A DNA stretch of 64,000 bases from Paracoccaceae bacterium (GCA_030697175.1 JAUYQR010000001.1:1-64000), one strand, 5' to 3'. Shown: positions 10,030 to 19,797, counted from the first letter of the stretch. Translations and numbers: made by a program. The notes: generated by a model not told the origin, from the letters alone.

Positions 10030-10901
10030 TCCTTGCGGGCGGTGAGGGCGCGCGGGTTGTTGGCGCGGCTATCGGGGGCGCGGGTGTCGGGCAGGTTGAT
10101 GCGGGCGACCTGTTCGGCAATCGGGTCGACCGACAGGGGGTGCAGATCGGCGCGGTGATCGGCCGGGTCGCCCAGATCGCGCCATTCGCCGCCCTTGTAG
10201 ATTTCCAGCGCCGAGAAGCTGGCCTTGTAGCCCATCTTGCGGCTGCCCGGCACCCAGTAGCCAAGGTAGACGTAAGGCAGCCCCGCCTCGCGTGCGATGG
10301 CGACGTGATCAAGGATGACGTGGGTGCCAAGCGACAGGTCGGCAAGATCGGGGTCGTAGAAGCTGTAGACCATGCTGAGGCCGTCGTCGAACACGTCGGT
10401 CAGGCAGACGGCGGCAAGCGGGCGGCCACGTTCGCCTTCGCCGGCGGGGCGGGTGTATTCGATGACGCGCGATTTTATCGGCGTTTCCTCGATCATCGCG
10501 GCGAATTCGAAGATGTCCATGTCGGCCATGCCGCCGTCGGCGTGGCGGCTGTCGAGGTAGCGGCGGAAGAGGGCGAACTGATCCTCGGTCGCCCAGGGGC
10601 TGGTGGCGTTGCGGCGCAATCCGGCGGTCTTGCGCAGGATGCGGCGCTGGCTGCGCGAGGGTTCGAAATCCGCCACCCGGATGCGGGCCGAGAGGCAGGC
10701 GGAACATTCGGCGCAGGACGGGCGGTAAAGCACGTTCTGGCTGCGGCGGAAGCCTTGCTTGGACAGGGAGTCGTTCAGGCGCTGCGCATGGTCACCCTGC
10801 AGGGCGGTGAACAGCTTTCGTTCCATGCGACCGACGAGGTACGGGCATGGTTGCGGAGCCGTTACATAAAACTGGGGCGCGAGGGGAAGCGTATGGCGCA
10901 T
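10026..10901 (-). CDS. bpt: aspartate/glutamate leucyltransferase Bpt
   Basis: Bpt transfers leucine from Leu-tRNA to proteins with N-terminal Asp or Glu, marking them for ClpS/ClpAP degradation. The 291-residue protein has the N-terminal cysteine region (APQPCPYL, then [12 protein letters not shown] near residue 60) and the R-transferase C-terminal core. That core contains [25 protein letters not shown] and [18 protein letters not shown]. The length and motifs match bacterial members. It is followed by the VOC gene with a 4-base overlap. Confidence 0.93.
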   Translation of the reverse strand: MRHTLPLAPQFYVTAPQPCPYLVGRMERKLFTALQGDHAQRLNDSLSKQGFRRSQNVLYRPSCAECSACLSARIRVADFEPSRSQRRILRKTAGLRRNATSPWATEDQFALFRRYLDSRHADGGMADMDIFEFAAMIEETPIKSRVIEYTRPAGEGERGRPLAAVCLTDVFDDGLSMVYSFYDPDLADLSLGTHVILDHVAIAREAGLPYVYLGYWVPGSRKMGYKASFSALEIYKGGEWRDLGDPADHRADLHPLSVDPIAEQVARINLPDTRAPDSRANNPRALTARKE

Positions 10902-10993
10902 GAAGGGGAGGGCTTGTCACATTACGAGGTGCAGCCTAGCAAGCCCTGTGCGTTCCGCCAAGCACTGTGTTTGCCGCAGGTGTGCAACAAGAA

Positions 10994-11021
10994 GCCCCAT
11001 CCCGCCGGGGCGGAATGGGGC
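10994..11021 (-). terminator. terminator of the DUF2852 gene
   Basis: On the minus strand GCCCCAT and CCGCC pair with GGCGG and ATGGGGC around a two-base loop with one internal mismatch. The sequence TTCTTGTTGC follows. It lies 21 bases after the DUF2852 stop and before bpt. Confidence 0.7.
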
Positions 11022-11041
11022 GACGGTTCGCAGCGGCGGGA

Positions 11042-11512
11042 TCAATACTCGCCGGGGCGCGGGCCTTCGGCGGGTTTCACTTCAGGCGCTGCATCGGCGG
11101 CCTGATTGGCGCGGGCGCGTTCGTCCATGAAGGTGTCGAATTCCGACTTGTCCTTGGAGTTGCGCAGGCGCTGCAGGAAAGCCTCGAAGGCTTGCTGCTC
11201 TTCTTCCAGACGACGCAGCGCTTCGGCCTTGTAGCTGTCGAAGGCGGCGTTGCCCGAGGTGGAGCGGTAGGTGTCAGGGCCCCAGCGGCGGGCGTGACGG
11301 TCGTGACGGTGCGCGCAGGACGAATTTCTGAACATGCGTTTTCCCCAGATCATGTAGGCCAGAAGCGCAAGGCCCACGGGCCAGAAGACGATGAAGGCGA
11401 GGACGGTGGTGGCGATCCAAGCCCATTTGCCACGCTGGTCGAGCCAGCCTTCGGCACGGCGCGGCAAGGAGGACAGACCGCCGGTCCGGGCGGTATCGGG
11501 GTAGCTGTGCAT
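11042..11512 (-). CDS. DUF2852 family membrane protein
   Basis: This 156-residue protein of unknown function is typical of alphaproteobacteria. After a short polar N-terminus it has one long hydrophobic span (AWIATTVLAFIVFWPVGLAL, about residues 30-55). A histidine/arginine-rich stretch follows, then a predicted coiled coil (EALRRLEEEQQAFEAFLQRL) and a proline-rich tail ending GPRPGEY. I chose ATG 11512; the open frame continues 27 codons upstream but that part is low quality. It is monocistronic, with its own terminator at 10994-11021. Confidence 0.8.
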   Translation of the reverse strand: MHSYPDTARTGGLSSLPRRAEGWLDQRGKWAWIATTVLAFIVFWPVGLALLAYMIWGKRMFRNSSCAHRHDRHARRWGPDTYRSTSGNAAFDSYKAEALRRLEEEQQAFEAFLQRLRNSKDKSEFDTFMDERARANQAADAAPEVKPAEGPRPGEY

Positions 11513-11635
11513 CGGCGGTGAACTCCCGGTGTTGCGGTTGATGTGAACGTCTTTCACATGATGCAAGATGCCCCCGCTGTGCCTGCGGTTCAAGGGCTAT
11601 GTGAAGATTATTTACATCTTTCCGCCGATGGTGGG

Positions 11636-12127
11636 TCAAGCCTTTGGAACAGCGGGGTTTTCCGTGAAGGGTGCGGCGATGGCGCGGGCGGCCAGTTGCA
11701 GACGGGCAGGGTCGACAGGGAAGATGTGGCGCGGGGTGCCGGCGGCGGCCCAGACCGTGGCGAAGGCCAGAAGGGTTGGGTCGATCCAGACCGGCAGGCG
11801 CGTCAGGTGGCCGATCGGCGCGACGCCGCCAATCGCAAAACCGGTCACTTCGCGGACGGTGGCGATATCGGCGCGGGCCAGAGGCTCGCCAGCAAGGGTG
11901 GCGGCCTGGTGCGTGTCGACCTTGTTGCCACCGGCGGTCAGGAACAGGAACAGGGTTCCGCTGGTGCCACCTTGAAACACCACCGACTTCACGATCTGCT
12001 CAAGCGCGCAGCCTGCGGCGGCGGCGGCATCCTCGGCGGTGCGGGTTTCGCCGGGCATTTCCAGTGGCACGGAGTCCAGCCCCGCTGCCTGCAAGGCCGC
12101 CCGCACGCGCGCCAGACTTTTGGACAT
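11636..12127 (-). CDS. YbaK/EbsC-type aminoacyl-tRNA deacylase
   Basis: The 163-residue protein has the YbaK fold used to hydrolyse mischarged aminoacyl-tRNA, such as Cys-tRNA(Pro). Visible family marks are the region around EQIVKSVVFQGG, the TAGGNKVDTHQAATL segment with the catalytic-site lysine, and EVTGFAIGGVAPIGH. ATG 12127 is the natural start. The open frame extends almost 2.7 kb upstream opposite glnE, but that is an antisense artefact of high GC. It is divergent from glnE with a 108-base spacer. Confidence 0.9.
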   Translation of the reverse strand: MSKSLARVRAALQAAGLDSVPLEMPGETRTAEDAAAAAGCALEQIVKSVVFQGGTSGTLFLFLTAGGNKVDTHQAATLAGEPLARADIATVREVTGFAIGGVAPIGHLTRLPVWIDPTLLAFATVWAAAGTPRHIFPVDPARLQLAARAIAAPFTENPAVPKA

Positions 12128-12235
12128 ATCGAGCCCCCCTGTTTGGCGCATAAGGCCGCAACTGGTGATGTGCCGCAAGCCTTGGCGAAACCGATCGCCG
12201 TTGACCGCGCGCTTGCCAGCGACCATCCTTGAGAC

Positions 12236-15028
12236 ATGACCTTCGCCGACCGCCTTACCCGCCAGCCGATCCCGTTCGATACCGCCGCCGCCGCCGACGC
12301 CCGCGCTGCCTTGCCGGGATTTGCGCCCGAAGTGGTGGAGTTTCTGGCGGCAGTTGCGGGGTGCAGCCCGTATCTGAAAGGGTTGATGGCGCGTGAGACA
12401 GACTGGCTGCGCGAGGCGTTGGAGGATGCAGAGCCCGCGTTCGCGGCACTTCTGGCGGGGCTGGATGGCACCGCGCTGGAGGCGCTGCCAGATGTCCTGC
12501 GGCAGGCAAAGCGGCGGGCGGCATTGCTGACCGCGCTTGCCGATCTGGGCGGGCTCTGGCCTTTGGAAACCGTGACCGGCGCGCTGACCGGGCTGGCCGA
12601 CCGGGCGGTGCACCTGTCGCTGACCGCGCTGGTCGAGGCCGAGATCAGGCGGGGCAAACTGCCTGGTGCGACGCTTGACGATGTGGCGAGCGGGGCAGGG
12701 ATGGTGGCGCTGGCGATGGGCAAGATGGGCGCGGGGGAATTGAACTATTCCTCGGACATCGACCTGATCTGCCTTTTCGACGAGACCCGCTATCCCGGTG
12801 ACGAGCAGGAGGCGCGGGCGGCGTTCATCCGGGTTGCACGAAGGATGACGGCGATCCTGTCGGATGTGACCGACGGCTATGTGTTCCGCACCGACCTGCG
12901 GCTGCGCCCCGATGCAAGCGTGATGCCGGTCTGCCTGTCGATGGCGGCGGCGGAGGCGTATTACGAAAGCCAGGGCCGCACCTGGGAGCGGGCGGCCTAT
13001 ATCAAGGCGCGGCCTTGCGCGGGTGATCTGGCCGCGGGCGAGCGGTTCTTGAAGACGCTGGTGCCGTTCGTGTGGCGCAAGCATCTGGATTACGCGGCGA
13101 TCCAGGATGCGCATGACATGCGGCTGCGCATTCGCGAACATCGGGGCTTGCGTGGGCCGATATCGGTGGAGGGACATAATCTGAAGCTGGGCGCCGGGGG
13201 CATCCGCGAGATCGAATTCTTTACCCAGACCCGGCAGTTGATTGCCGGAGGCCGCGACCCTGCGCTGCGAGACCGGCGCACGGTTCCGGCGCTGGCGGCC
13301 CTGTCGGCACAGGGCTGGATGCCGGGCGAGGTTTCGGCGGAATTGACCGGGCTTTACCGGGCGCACCGCGAGCTGGAGCACAGGTTGCAGATGGTGAACG
13401 ACGCGCAGACCCATTCGCTGCCGGCATCGGCCGAGGGAGTGGCGCGGATTGCCGCGTTTTGCGGGCAGGACGAGGCCGCGTTCCGTGAGGGCCTGCTGGA
13501 CCGGCTGAACCGCACCGACCGGTTGACCGAAGGCTTTTTTGCCCCCGGCACGGTGGAGGAAGGCCCGGAGCTTTCTGACAGCGCGCGGGCGATCACCAAG
13601 GGTTGGGAAAGCTATCCGGCGCTGAAGTCGGAGCGGGCGCAGGCGATCTTTCGGCGGCTGCGGCCACAGCTTTTGCGGCAACTGGCGCGCGCGGCGAACC
13701 CGGACGAGGCGCTGGTGGCACTGGACGGGTTTCTGGCGGGGTTGCCTGCCGGGGTGCAGATATTTTCGCTGTTCGAGGCAAATCCGTCGCTGGTTGAACT
13801 GATCATCGACATCGCCGGAACCTCGCCCGCGCTGGCGCGGTATCTGTCGCGCAATGCGGCGGTGCTGGACGGGGTGATCGGCGGGTCGTTCTTTGGTGAA
13901 TGGCCGGGCGCGCGGGGGCTGCAGGCGGAATTGACGCGGCGGCTGGACGGGGTGGCAGATTACGAAGGCCGGCTCGATACCGCGCGGCGCTGGATGAAGG
14001 AGTGGCATTTCCGGGTTGGCGTGCATCATCTGCGCGGATTGATCGACGCATTCGAAGCGGGCAAGCAATACGCCGATCTGGCCGAGGCGGTGATCGGCGC
14101 GATCTGGGGGGAGGTGGCGGCGGATTTCGCGCGCAAGCACGGGCCGGCGCCGGGGCGCGGCGCGGTCGTGGTGGGGATGGGGTCGATTGGGGCGGCGCGG
14201 TTGAACGCGGGGTCGGACCTGGACCTGATCGTGATCTACGATGCCGAAGGGGTCGAAAGCTCTACCGGCGCACGGCCCCTTGCGACGCGGCCCTATTTCG
14301 CGCGGCTGACGCAGGCGCTGGTGACGGCGCTGACCGCGCAGATGCCGGAGGGGCGGCTTTACGAGGTGGACATGCGGTTGCGTCCTTCGGGGCGACAGGG
14401 GCCGGTGGCGGCGTCGCTTGACAGCTTCAAGACCTATCAGGAAACCGAAGCCTGGACGTGGGAGCATCTGGCGCTGACCCGGGCGCGGGTGCTGGCGGGC
14501 GAAGCGGGCCTTGCGGGCGATGTCGAGGCGTTTCGCCGGAACCTTCTGGCGCGCAAGGGGCAGGGGCCCGGGGTGCGGGCCGAGGTGGCGGCGATGCGGG
14601 GTCGGTTGCAGGCGGCCAAGCCGGCCAGCGGCAGTTGGGAGGCCAAGAACGGCCCGGGGCGGCTGATGGACATCGAACTTTGCGCGCAGATGGTGGCGTT
14701 GATGGCGGGCAGCCCGGCGCGCAGCGTCGAGCGGCAGTTGGCGGCGGGGGCGAAGGGTATCCTGTCGGAACCGGAACAGACGGCGCTGGCCGATGCCTAC
14801 AGGCTGTTGTGGCGGCTGCACTGCGGCACACGGCTCTTGACCGATCGGAGGCTGGATCTTTCGAGCCTGGGCGAGGGTGGACGCAGCTTTCTGCTGCGCG
14901 AAACCGGCGCTGCGGATGCAGACGGGCTGTCAGCCCGGCTGGAAGCGGCGGTGGCGCAGGCCGAGGCGGTGATTGCGGCACGGGTTGGTGAGGGCGGTCA
15001 TGGGGAGGCGGGCGATGGAACTGAGTGA
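12236..15028 (+). CDS. glnE: bifunctional glutamine synthetase adenylyltransferase/deadenylylase GlnE
   Basis: GlnE adenylylates and deadenylylates glutamine synthetase in response to PII state. The 930-residue protein has both nucleotidyltransferase halves. The N-terminal deadenylylase has GKMGAGELNYSSDIDLI (about 162-178). The C-terminal adenylylase has GMGSIGAARLNAGSDLDLI (about 646-664). Each has its metal-binding D-x-D, and each is followed by a helical domain. The length is close to the E. coli enzyme (946). Its 3' end overlaps the next small gene by 14 bases. Confidence 0.96.
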   Translation: MTFADRLTRQPIPFDTAAAADARAALPGFAPEVVEFLAAVAGCSPYLKGLMARETDWLREALEDAEPAFAALLAGLDGTALEALPDVLRQAKRRAALLTALADLGGLWPLETVTGALTGLADRAVHLSLTALVEAEIRRGKLPGATLDDVASGAGMVALAMGKMGAGELNYSSDIDLICLFDETRYPGDEQEARAAFIRVARRMTAILSDVTDGYVFRTDLRLRPDASVMPVCLSMAAAEAYYESQGRTWERAAYIKARPCAGDLAAGERFLKTLVPFVWRKHLDYAAIQDAHDMRLRIREHRGLRGPISVEGHNLKLGAGGIREIEFFTQTRQLIAGGRDPALRDRRTVPALAALSAQGWMPGEVSAELTGLYRAHRELEHRLQMVNDAQTHSLPASAEGVARIAAFCGQDEAAFREGLLDRLNRTDRLTEGFFAPGTVEEGPELSDSARAITKGWESYPALKSERAQAIFRRLRPQLLRQLARAANPDEALVALDGFLAGLPAGVQIFSLFEANPSLVELIIDIAGTSPALARYLSRNAAVLDGVIGGSFFGEWPGARGLQAELTRRLDGVADYEGRLDTARRWMKEWHFRVGVHHLRGLIDAFEAGKQYADLAEAVIGAIWGEVAADFARKHGPAPGRGAVVVGMGSIGAARLNAGSDLDLIVIYDAEGVESSTGARPLATRPYFARLTQALVTALTAQMPEGRLYEVDMRLRPSGRQGPVAASLDSFKTYQETEAWTWEHLALTRARVLAGEAGLAGDVEAFRRNLLARKGQGPGVRAEVAAMRGRLQAAKPASGSWEAKNGPGRLMDIELCAQMVALMAGSPARSVERQLAAGAKGILSEPEQTALADAYRLLWRLHCGTRLLTDRRLDLSSLGEGGRSFLLRETGAADADGLSARLEAAVAQAEAVIAARVGEGGHGEAGDGTE

Positions 15029-15284
15029 GGCCGACCCGAAGGGTCTGGTACGCGAAAGCTACGCGATCGAGGGCATCACGGCGGGCGAGTGCCGGTCAAT
15101 CTTCATGGACTGGGCCTTGAGCCTGCCGGTGGATTTCCATGCACCGGATGCGCTGCGCGTGCTGATTGCAGAATATGCGATGCAGCACCCCGACCACCCG
15201 ATGAGCAAGGTGCTGAACGACGGGCTGTCGGCGCCGGACCCGGCCCGGCGCAAGGGCGGCCGCGCTGCGCGCGTCGGGCTTTAA
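15015..15284 (+). CDS. small conserved hypothetical protein downstream of glnE
   Basis: This 89-residue soluble protein begins MELSEADPKGLV and contains ITAGECRSIFMDWALSLP. I do not recognise a characterised family. The ATG at 15015 has a GGAGGCGGGC element just upstream and overlaps the end of glnE by 14 bases, implying co-translation. The conserved coding character (helical, with one cysteine and a basic [12 protein letters not shown] tail) supports a real gene. Its stop overlaps the convergent eda stop by 4 bases. Confidence 0.65.
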   Translation: MELSEADPKGLVRESYAIEGITAGECRSIFMDWALSLPVDFHAPDALRVLIAEYAMQHPDHPMSKVLNDGLSAPDPARRKGGRAARVGL

Positions 15285-15922
15285 CGGGAGAGTGCTGCCG
15301 CTTCGGCCGCAAGGGTGGTGATGGCTGCCCAGTCGCCGCGTGCCATCGCGTCTTTCGGTGCAACCCAGCTTCCGCCGACACACAGGATATTCTTCAGGCC
15401 AAGGTACTCCGGCGCGAGCTTCAGGCTGATCCCGCCGGTCGGGCAGAAGCTGACCTGCGGGATGGGCGAGCCGATGGATTTCAGGTAGGCGGCCCCGCCA
15501 GCCTGCTCGGCGGGAAAGAACTTCTGCACCGTATAGCCCTTTTCCAGGAGCGCCATGATCTCGGATGCGGTCGCGGCGCCGGGCAGAAGCGGCAGATCAT
15601 GCTCGGCGCAGGCGTCCAGAAGGCGTTCGGTCGCGCCGGGCGAAACGCCGAACCGCGCACCCGCCGCCTTGGCCGCCTTGACGTCGGCGGGTGTCAGCAG
15701 CGTCCCCGCGCCGACCACGCCGCCCGGCACTTCGGCCATTGCGCGGATCGCATCGAGGGCGGCAGGGGTGCGCAACGTCACCTCGAGCGCCGGCAGGCCA
15801 CCCTTGACCAGCGCTTCGGCCAAGGGACGGGCATGAGCGATGTCGTCGATCACCAGAACCGGCACCACCGGGGCGAGGCGGCAGAATTCGGCGGCTTGGC
15901 GGGATTGTTCGGCGGGGGTCAT
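15281..15922 (-). CDS. eda: KDPG/KHG aldolase Eda
   Basis: Eda cleaves 2-keto-3-deoxy-6-phosphogluconate to pyruvate and glyceraldehyde 3-phosphate, the last step of the Entner-Doudoroff pathway. The 213-residue protein shows the catalytic glutamate in [10 protein letters not shown] and the Schiff-base lysine in [13 protein letters not shown]. The phosphate-binding FCPTGG and CVGGSW loops are also present. ATG 15922 is chosen; the frame extends 35 codons upstream into the hairpin region. It follows edd in the same direction, with a 147-base spacer that holds a long inverted repeat. Confidence 0.95.
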   Translation of the reverse strand: MTPAEQSRQAAEFCRLAPVVPVLVIDDIAHARPLAEALVKGGLPALEVTLRTPAALDAIRAMAEVPGGVVGAGTLLTPADVKAAKAAGARFGVSPGATERLLDACAEHDLPLLPGAATASEIMALLEKGYTVQKFFPAEQAGGAAYLKSIGSPIPQVSFCPTGGISLKLAPEYLGLKNILCVGGSWVAPKDAMARGDWAAITTLAAEAAALSR

Positions 15923-15969
15923 GGCGGGCTCCTTGATGCCCCGGCGTCGGGGCTGCGTCTGCGGTGGGA

Positions 15970-16046
15970 GCCTCCGGCGGGAGTATTTGGAAAAAGAGCA
16001 AATGGGGGCTGGGTTTGCTCTTTTCAAAAATACTCCCGCCGGAGGC
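15970..16046. repeat. 33-bp inverted repeat in the edd-eda spacer
   Basis: The arms at 15970-16002 and 16014-16046 are nearly perfect reverse complements. They share GCCTCCGGCGGGAGTATTT and AAGAGCAAA, with an 11-base loop and small differences in the A-rich middle. In RNA this would form a very stable hairpin between the edd and eda coding regions. It could limit read-through, protect the upstream mRNA end, or be a dispersed repeat unit present as an inverted pair. Confidence 0.85.
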
Positions 16047-16069
16047 GTTGGTCGGCGGGGGCGCTGCCG

Positions 16070-17875
16070 TCAGATGACGTGCGCGGCCCCGGTATCAGCG
16101 GAGCCTACGTTGCGGCGGAAGGCAGCGAAAAGCTCGCGCCCGATGCCGAATTCGTTGGCGGAGAGGTCAGCCACCACGGGCGTGCGGGTGTCGAAATCCG
16201 GGGCGAGGCAGGTGAGGGTACCTGCGACCGCATCGAGACGGACGAGATCGCCGTCGCGGAGCCGTGCGAGGGGGCCGCCTGCCGCCGCTTCGGGCGAGAC
16301 GTGGATCGCTGCCGGCACTTTGCCCGACGCGCCGGACATACGACCGTCTGTCACGAGGGCCACGCGCAGGCCGCGGTCTTGCAGCACCGAAAGGGTGGGC
16401 GTCAGCGAGTGCAGTTCGGGCATTCCGTTGGCCTGCGGACCCTGAAAGCGGACGACGACGATGGTGTCGCCGGTGAACTCGCCCGCCTTGAAGGCGGCTT
16501 TCACGGCGTCCTGGCTGTGGAAGATGCGGGCAGGCGCTTCGATCACGTGGCGTTCGGGGGCGACGGCCGAGACCTTGATGACGCCGCGCCCGAGGTTTCC
16601 GGTCAGTTGCTTCAACCCGCCCGAGGCGGCGAAGGGGGCGCTGGCCGGGCGCACGATCTTTTCGTTCAGCGTGGTGTTCGGCCCGTCGCGCCACGCGAGC
16701 TTGCCGCCGTCGAGCGTGGGCTCCTGGCGGTAGCTGGCCAGCCCGTCACCGGCGATGGTCTTGGCATCGGGATGGAGGAGGCCTGCATCAAGAAGCTGGC
16801 CGATCAGGAATTGCAGGCCCCCGGCGGCGTGGAAATGGTTCACGTCGGCAAGGCCGTTGGGGTAGACCTTGGCCATCAAGGGCACGGCTTCGGACAGGTC
16901 GGCGAAGTCCTGGAGATCAAGGATCACCCCGGAGGCGCGGGCCATTGCGGGCAGGTGCAGGACGAGGTTCGTGGAGCCCCCCGTCGCCATCAACCCGACG
17001 ATGCCGTTGACATAGGCGCGTTCGTCGAGGATTTCGCCTGCGGGGCGGAAATCGTTGCCAAGGGCGGTGATCTGGGCGGCGCGTGCAACAGCGGCCACGG
17101 TCAGCGCGTCGCGCAGCGGTGTGCCGGGGTTGATGAAGCTGGTTCCGGGCAGGTGCAGGCCCATGAATTCCATCAGCATCTGGTTGGTGTTGGCGGTGCC
17201 GTAGAAGGTGCAGGTGCCGGGGCCGTGGTAGCTGGCCATTTCGGCGGCCATCAACTGTTCGCGGCTGGCCTTGCCTTCGGCGTAGGCGTTGCGGACGCGG
17301 GATTTTTCGTCGTTCGGGATGCCGGAGGTCATCGGCCCGGCAGGCACGAAGACTGCCGGGATGTGGCCGAAGGTGGCGGCAGCCATGACAAGGCCGGGCA
17401 CGATCTTGTCGCAGACGCCGAGATAGAGGCTGGCGTCAAAGCAGTTGTGGCTGAGGGCGACCCCGGCGGCGAGGGCGATCACGTCGCGCGAGAAGAGCGA
17501 AAGCTCCATTCCCGGCTGGCCTTGGGTCACGCCGTCGCACATCGCAGGCACGCCGCCTGCAACCTGCACCGTGGCACCGGCCATGCGTGCTGCGGCGCGG
17601 ATGATGTCGGGGTAGCGTTCAAACGGCTGATGCGCCGAGAGCATGTCATTGTAGGCGGTGACGATGCCGATGTTCGGCTTGGTGGTGCCAGCGAGATCGG
17701 GCTTTGCCTCGCCCATCGCGGCGTAGGCATGGGCCTGGTTGCCGCAGGACAAATGCGCGCGGACCGGGCCATTGCTGACCGCCTTGGCCATCCGGTCAAG
17801 GTAGGTGCCGCGACTGGCATCCGAGCGTGCACGGATACGGTCGGTGACACGGGCGATGGTGGGGTGAAGCGACAT
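16070..17875 (-). CDS. edd: 6-phosphogluconate dehydratase Edd
   Basis: Edd dehydrates 6-phosphogluconate to KDPG, the first committed step of the Entner-Doudoroff pathway. The 601-residue protein belongs to the IlvD/Edd [4Fe-4S] family. It shows the conserved [19 protein letters not shown] and the cysteine-containing segments [18 protein letters not shown] and [14 protein letters not shown]. It also has [18 protein letters not shown] and the C-terminal [21 protein letters not shown]. The length is typical. It is the first gene of edd-eda and is preceded by a LacI-type operator. Confidence 0.96.
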   Translation of the reverse strand: MSLHPTIARVTDRIRARSDASRGTYLDRMAKAVSNGPVRAHLSCGNQAHAYAAMGEAKPDLAGTTKPNIGIVTAYNDMLSAHQPFERYPDIIRAAARMAGATVQVAGGVPAMCDGVTQGQPGMELSLFSRDVIALAAGVALSHNCFDASLYLGVCDKIVPGLVMAAATFGHIPAVFVPAGPMTSGIPNDEKSRVRNAYAEGKASREQLMAAEMASYHGPGTCTFYGTANTNQMLMEFMGLHLPGTSFINPGTPLRDALTVAAVARAAQITALGNDFRPAGEILDERAYVNGIVGLMATGGSTNLVLHLPAMARASGVILDLQDFADLSEAVPLMAKVYPNGLADVNHFHAAGGLQFLIGQLLDAGLLHPDAKTIAGDGLASYRQEPTLDGGKLAWRDGPNTTLNEKIVRPASAPFAASGGLKQLTGNLGRGVIKVSAVAPERHVIEAPARIFHSQDAVKAAFKAGEFTGDTIVVVRFQGPQANGMPELHSLTPTLSVLQDRGLRVALVTDGRMSGASGKVPAAIHVSPEAAAGGPLARLRDGDLVRLDAVAGTLTCLAPDFDTRTPVVADLSANEFGIGRELFAAFRRNVGSADTGAAHVI

Positions 17876-17918
17876 GGAAAAGGCCTCCGGCTGCGGACAG
17901 GGACGGTCTAGCAGATGA

Positions 17919-17932
17919 TGTTAGCGCTAACA
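17919..17932. promoter_or_regulatory. LacI-family operator upstream of edd
   Basis: TGTTAGCGCTAACA is a perfect 14-bp palindrome centred on the CG step characteristic of LacI/GalR-family operators. It lies 44 bases before the edd start. A sugar-acid-responsive repressor, encoded outside this window, would be expected to bind it. The divergent rlmI gene starts 110 bases away. Confidence 0.75.
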
Positions 17933-18041
17933 AGATACTGGTGTGGCTTTATCGGAATGTGGGCCGGGGATGGGGTCTGTGCAAGGGAAAGCGGTGGGTC
18001 CGGGGCTTTCCGGCGCGGGCCGAACCGGGTATGGGAGGGGG

Positions 18042-19256
18042 ATGGAACAAGATACACCCCCCTCCCGCCTGCTGCCCACCGTGCGCCTGAAACCGAAGGC
18101 CGAGGCCCGGGCGATCCGCCACGGTTTCCCTTGGGTCTATGCCGATGAGTTGGTGACCGACCGGCGGACCTCGTCCCTGGCGCCCGGTGCGCTGGCGGTT
18201 CTGGAAGATGGCGAGCGTCGGGCGTTGGGGCTAGTCACCGTCAATGTGAAGTCGAAGATCATTGCCCGGATGCTGGACCGCAACGAGGAGGCGGTGATCA
18301 ATCAGGCCTGGTTCGAGGCGCGTTTGTCCCGCGCGCTGGCGATGCGGGCGCGGCTTTATGACCAGCCGTTCTACCGGCTGGTCCATGCCGAGGCGGACGG
18401 CCTGCCCGGCCTGATCATCGACCGGTTCGGAGATGTGGCCGTGATCCAGCCGAACGCAGCCTGGGCCGAGGCGCATCTGGCGCCGCTGACTGCCGCCGTG
18501 ATCGCGGTGACCGGGGTGACCACCGTGGTGAAGAACGGCACGGGCCGGTCGCGGGGGCTGGAGGGTTTGAGCGAAGAGATGGCGGTGCTGGCGGGTGCGG
18601 CCGACGGTCCGCTGCCGGTGCCGATGAACGGTGCCACCTATATGGCCGATGTCATGGGTGGGCAGAAGACCGGGCTTTTCTTTGACCAGCGACCGAACCA
18701 TGCCTTTGCCGCAAGGCTGGCGAAGGGCGCGCGGGTGCTGGACGTGTTCACCCATGTCGGCGGCTTTGCCCTGGCGGCGCTGGCGAATGGGGCGGATAGC
18801 GCGCTGGCGGTTGACGCATCGGCACCGGCGCTGGCACTGGCGGGGCAGGGGGCCGAGGCTTCCGGTTTTGCGGATCGGTTCACCACCCGGCAGGGCGATG
18901 CCTTCGAGGTGCTGGAGGCGTTGGCCGAAGCGGGCGAAAGCTATGACCTTGTGATCTGCGACCCACCGGCCTTTGCGCCCGCGAAGCCAGCGCTGGAGGC
19001 GGGCTTGCGGGCCTATGAACGGCTGGCGCGGTTGGCGGCGCATGTGGTGGCGCCGGGCGGCTATCTGGTCTTGTGTTCGTGCAGCCATGCGGCGGACCTG
19101 CAGGCGTTTCGCAATGCCAGCGCTCGGGGGATCGGGCGGGGCGGGCGGCGGGCGCAGCTGATCCACACCGGATTTGCCGGCCCAGACCATCCGATGTTGC
19201 CGCAACTGGCCGAAAGCGCCTACCTCAAGGCGCTGGTCTTCCGGCTGGACGGATGA
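18042..19256 (+). CDS. rlmI: class I rRNA methyltransferase, RlmI family
   Basis: RlmI-type enzymes make 5-methylcytosine in 23S rRNA. The 404-residue protein has an N-terminal PUA domain (RLKPKAEARAIRHGFPWVYADE). The middle region ends in GGQKTGLFFDQRPNH. The Rossmann methyltransferase domain carries the SAM loop DVFTHVGGFALAA, catalytic CDPPAF and LVLCSCSH. ATG 18042 is chosen; an upstream extension of 33 codons is low-complexity. It overlaps the next gene by 4 bases. Confidence 0.9.
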   Translation: MEQDTPPSRLLPTVRLKPKAEARAIRHGFPWVYADELVTDRRTSSLAPGALAVLEDGERRALGLVTVNVKSKIIARMLDRNEEAVINQAWFEARLSRALAMRARLYDQPFYRLVHAEADGLPGLIIDRFGDVAVIQPNAAWAEAHLAPLTAAVIAVTGVTTVVKNGTGRSRGLEGLSEEMAVLAGAADGPLPVPMNGATYMADVMGGQKTGLFFDQRPNHAFAARLAKGARVLDVFTHVGGFALAALANGADSALAVDASAPALALAGQGAEASGFADRFTTRQGDAFEVLEALAEAGESYDLVICDPPAFAPAKPALEAGLRAYERLARLAAHVVAPGGYLVLCSCSHAADLQAFRNASARGIGRGGRRAQLIHTGFAGPDHPMLPQLAESAYLKALVFRLDG

Positions 19257-19795
19257 AGGCGGTTCTGGACGCCTGCGTCCTTTACCCGACGGTCTTGCGT
19301 GAAATCCTGCTGGGTGCGGCGGCTGCGGGGCTTTACGAGCCGCTGATATCTGACCGCATCCTGCGCGAATGGACGCGGGCGACGGCCAAGCTGGGTGCGG
19401 GCGCGCAGGCGGTGGCCGAGGGCGAGGCGGTGCTTGTGCGCGCGGCCTTTCCGCGCGCGGTGGTGCGCGAGCGGCCAGACATCGAGGCGCGGCTGCTGCT
19501 GCCGGACCCGAATGACGTGCATGTGCTGGCCGTTGCTATTGCAGGCCTTGCCGATGCGATTGTCACGTTCAATGCGCAGGATTTTCCGGGGCACATGCTT
19601 GCCGCCGAGGGCATCGCGCGGCGCGACCCGGACGGCTTTCTGTGGGAATTGCATTCGCGTCATCCGGTCGAGGTGGCACGGGTGGTGGAGGGTGTGCGCG
19701 CCAAGGCCGAGGCGATTTCCGGCCAGCCGATGGCCCTCAAGGCGCTGATGAAACGCGCCCGGCTTTACCGGTTGGGCAAGGCTTTGGCTGCATAG
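19253..19795 (+). CDS. PIN-domain protein (Rhodobacter RSP_2648-like)
   Basis: The 180-residue protein begins KAVLDACVLYPTVLRE, the first acidic motif of a PIN nuclease. It carries the later acidic cluster LLPDPNDVHVLAVAIAGLADAIVTFNAQDF. Such domains are Mg-dependent ribonucleases. The ATG overlaps the rlmI stop (ATGA). No antitoxin gene lies beside it, and its length and C-terminal extension differ from short VapC toxins, so an RNA-processing role is as likely as a toxin role. Confidence 0.8.
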   Translation: MKAVLDACVLYPTVLREILLGAAAAGLYEPLISDRILREWTRATAKLGAGAQAVAEGEAVLVRAAFPRAVVRERPDIEARLLLPDPNDVHVLAVAIAGLADAIVTFNAQDFPGHMLAAEGIARRDPDGFLWELHSRHPVEVARVVEGVRAKAEAISGQPMALKALMKRARLYRLGKALAA

Positions 19796-19797
19796 GC

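Noticed and set aside
11636-14821. 1061-codon open frame on the minus strand opposite glnE
   Set aside because: It is proline/arginine/histidine-rich low-complexity sequence, the usual antisense shadow of a GC-rich gene. Only its 3' end (11636-12127) encodes a real protein, YbaK.
15089-17911. 940-codon plus-strand open frame across eda and edd
   Set aside because: It is antisense to two clearly conserved enzymes and has the glycine/alanine/histidine-rich composition of a shadow frame.
19253-19795. PIN protein as the toxin of a toxin-antitoxin pair
   Set aside because: No small antitoxin gene is adjacent, and it is translationally coupled to rlmI instead.
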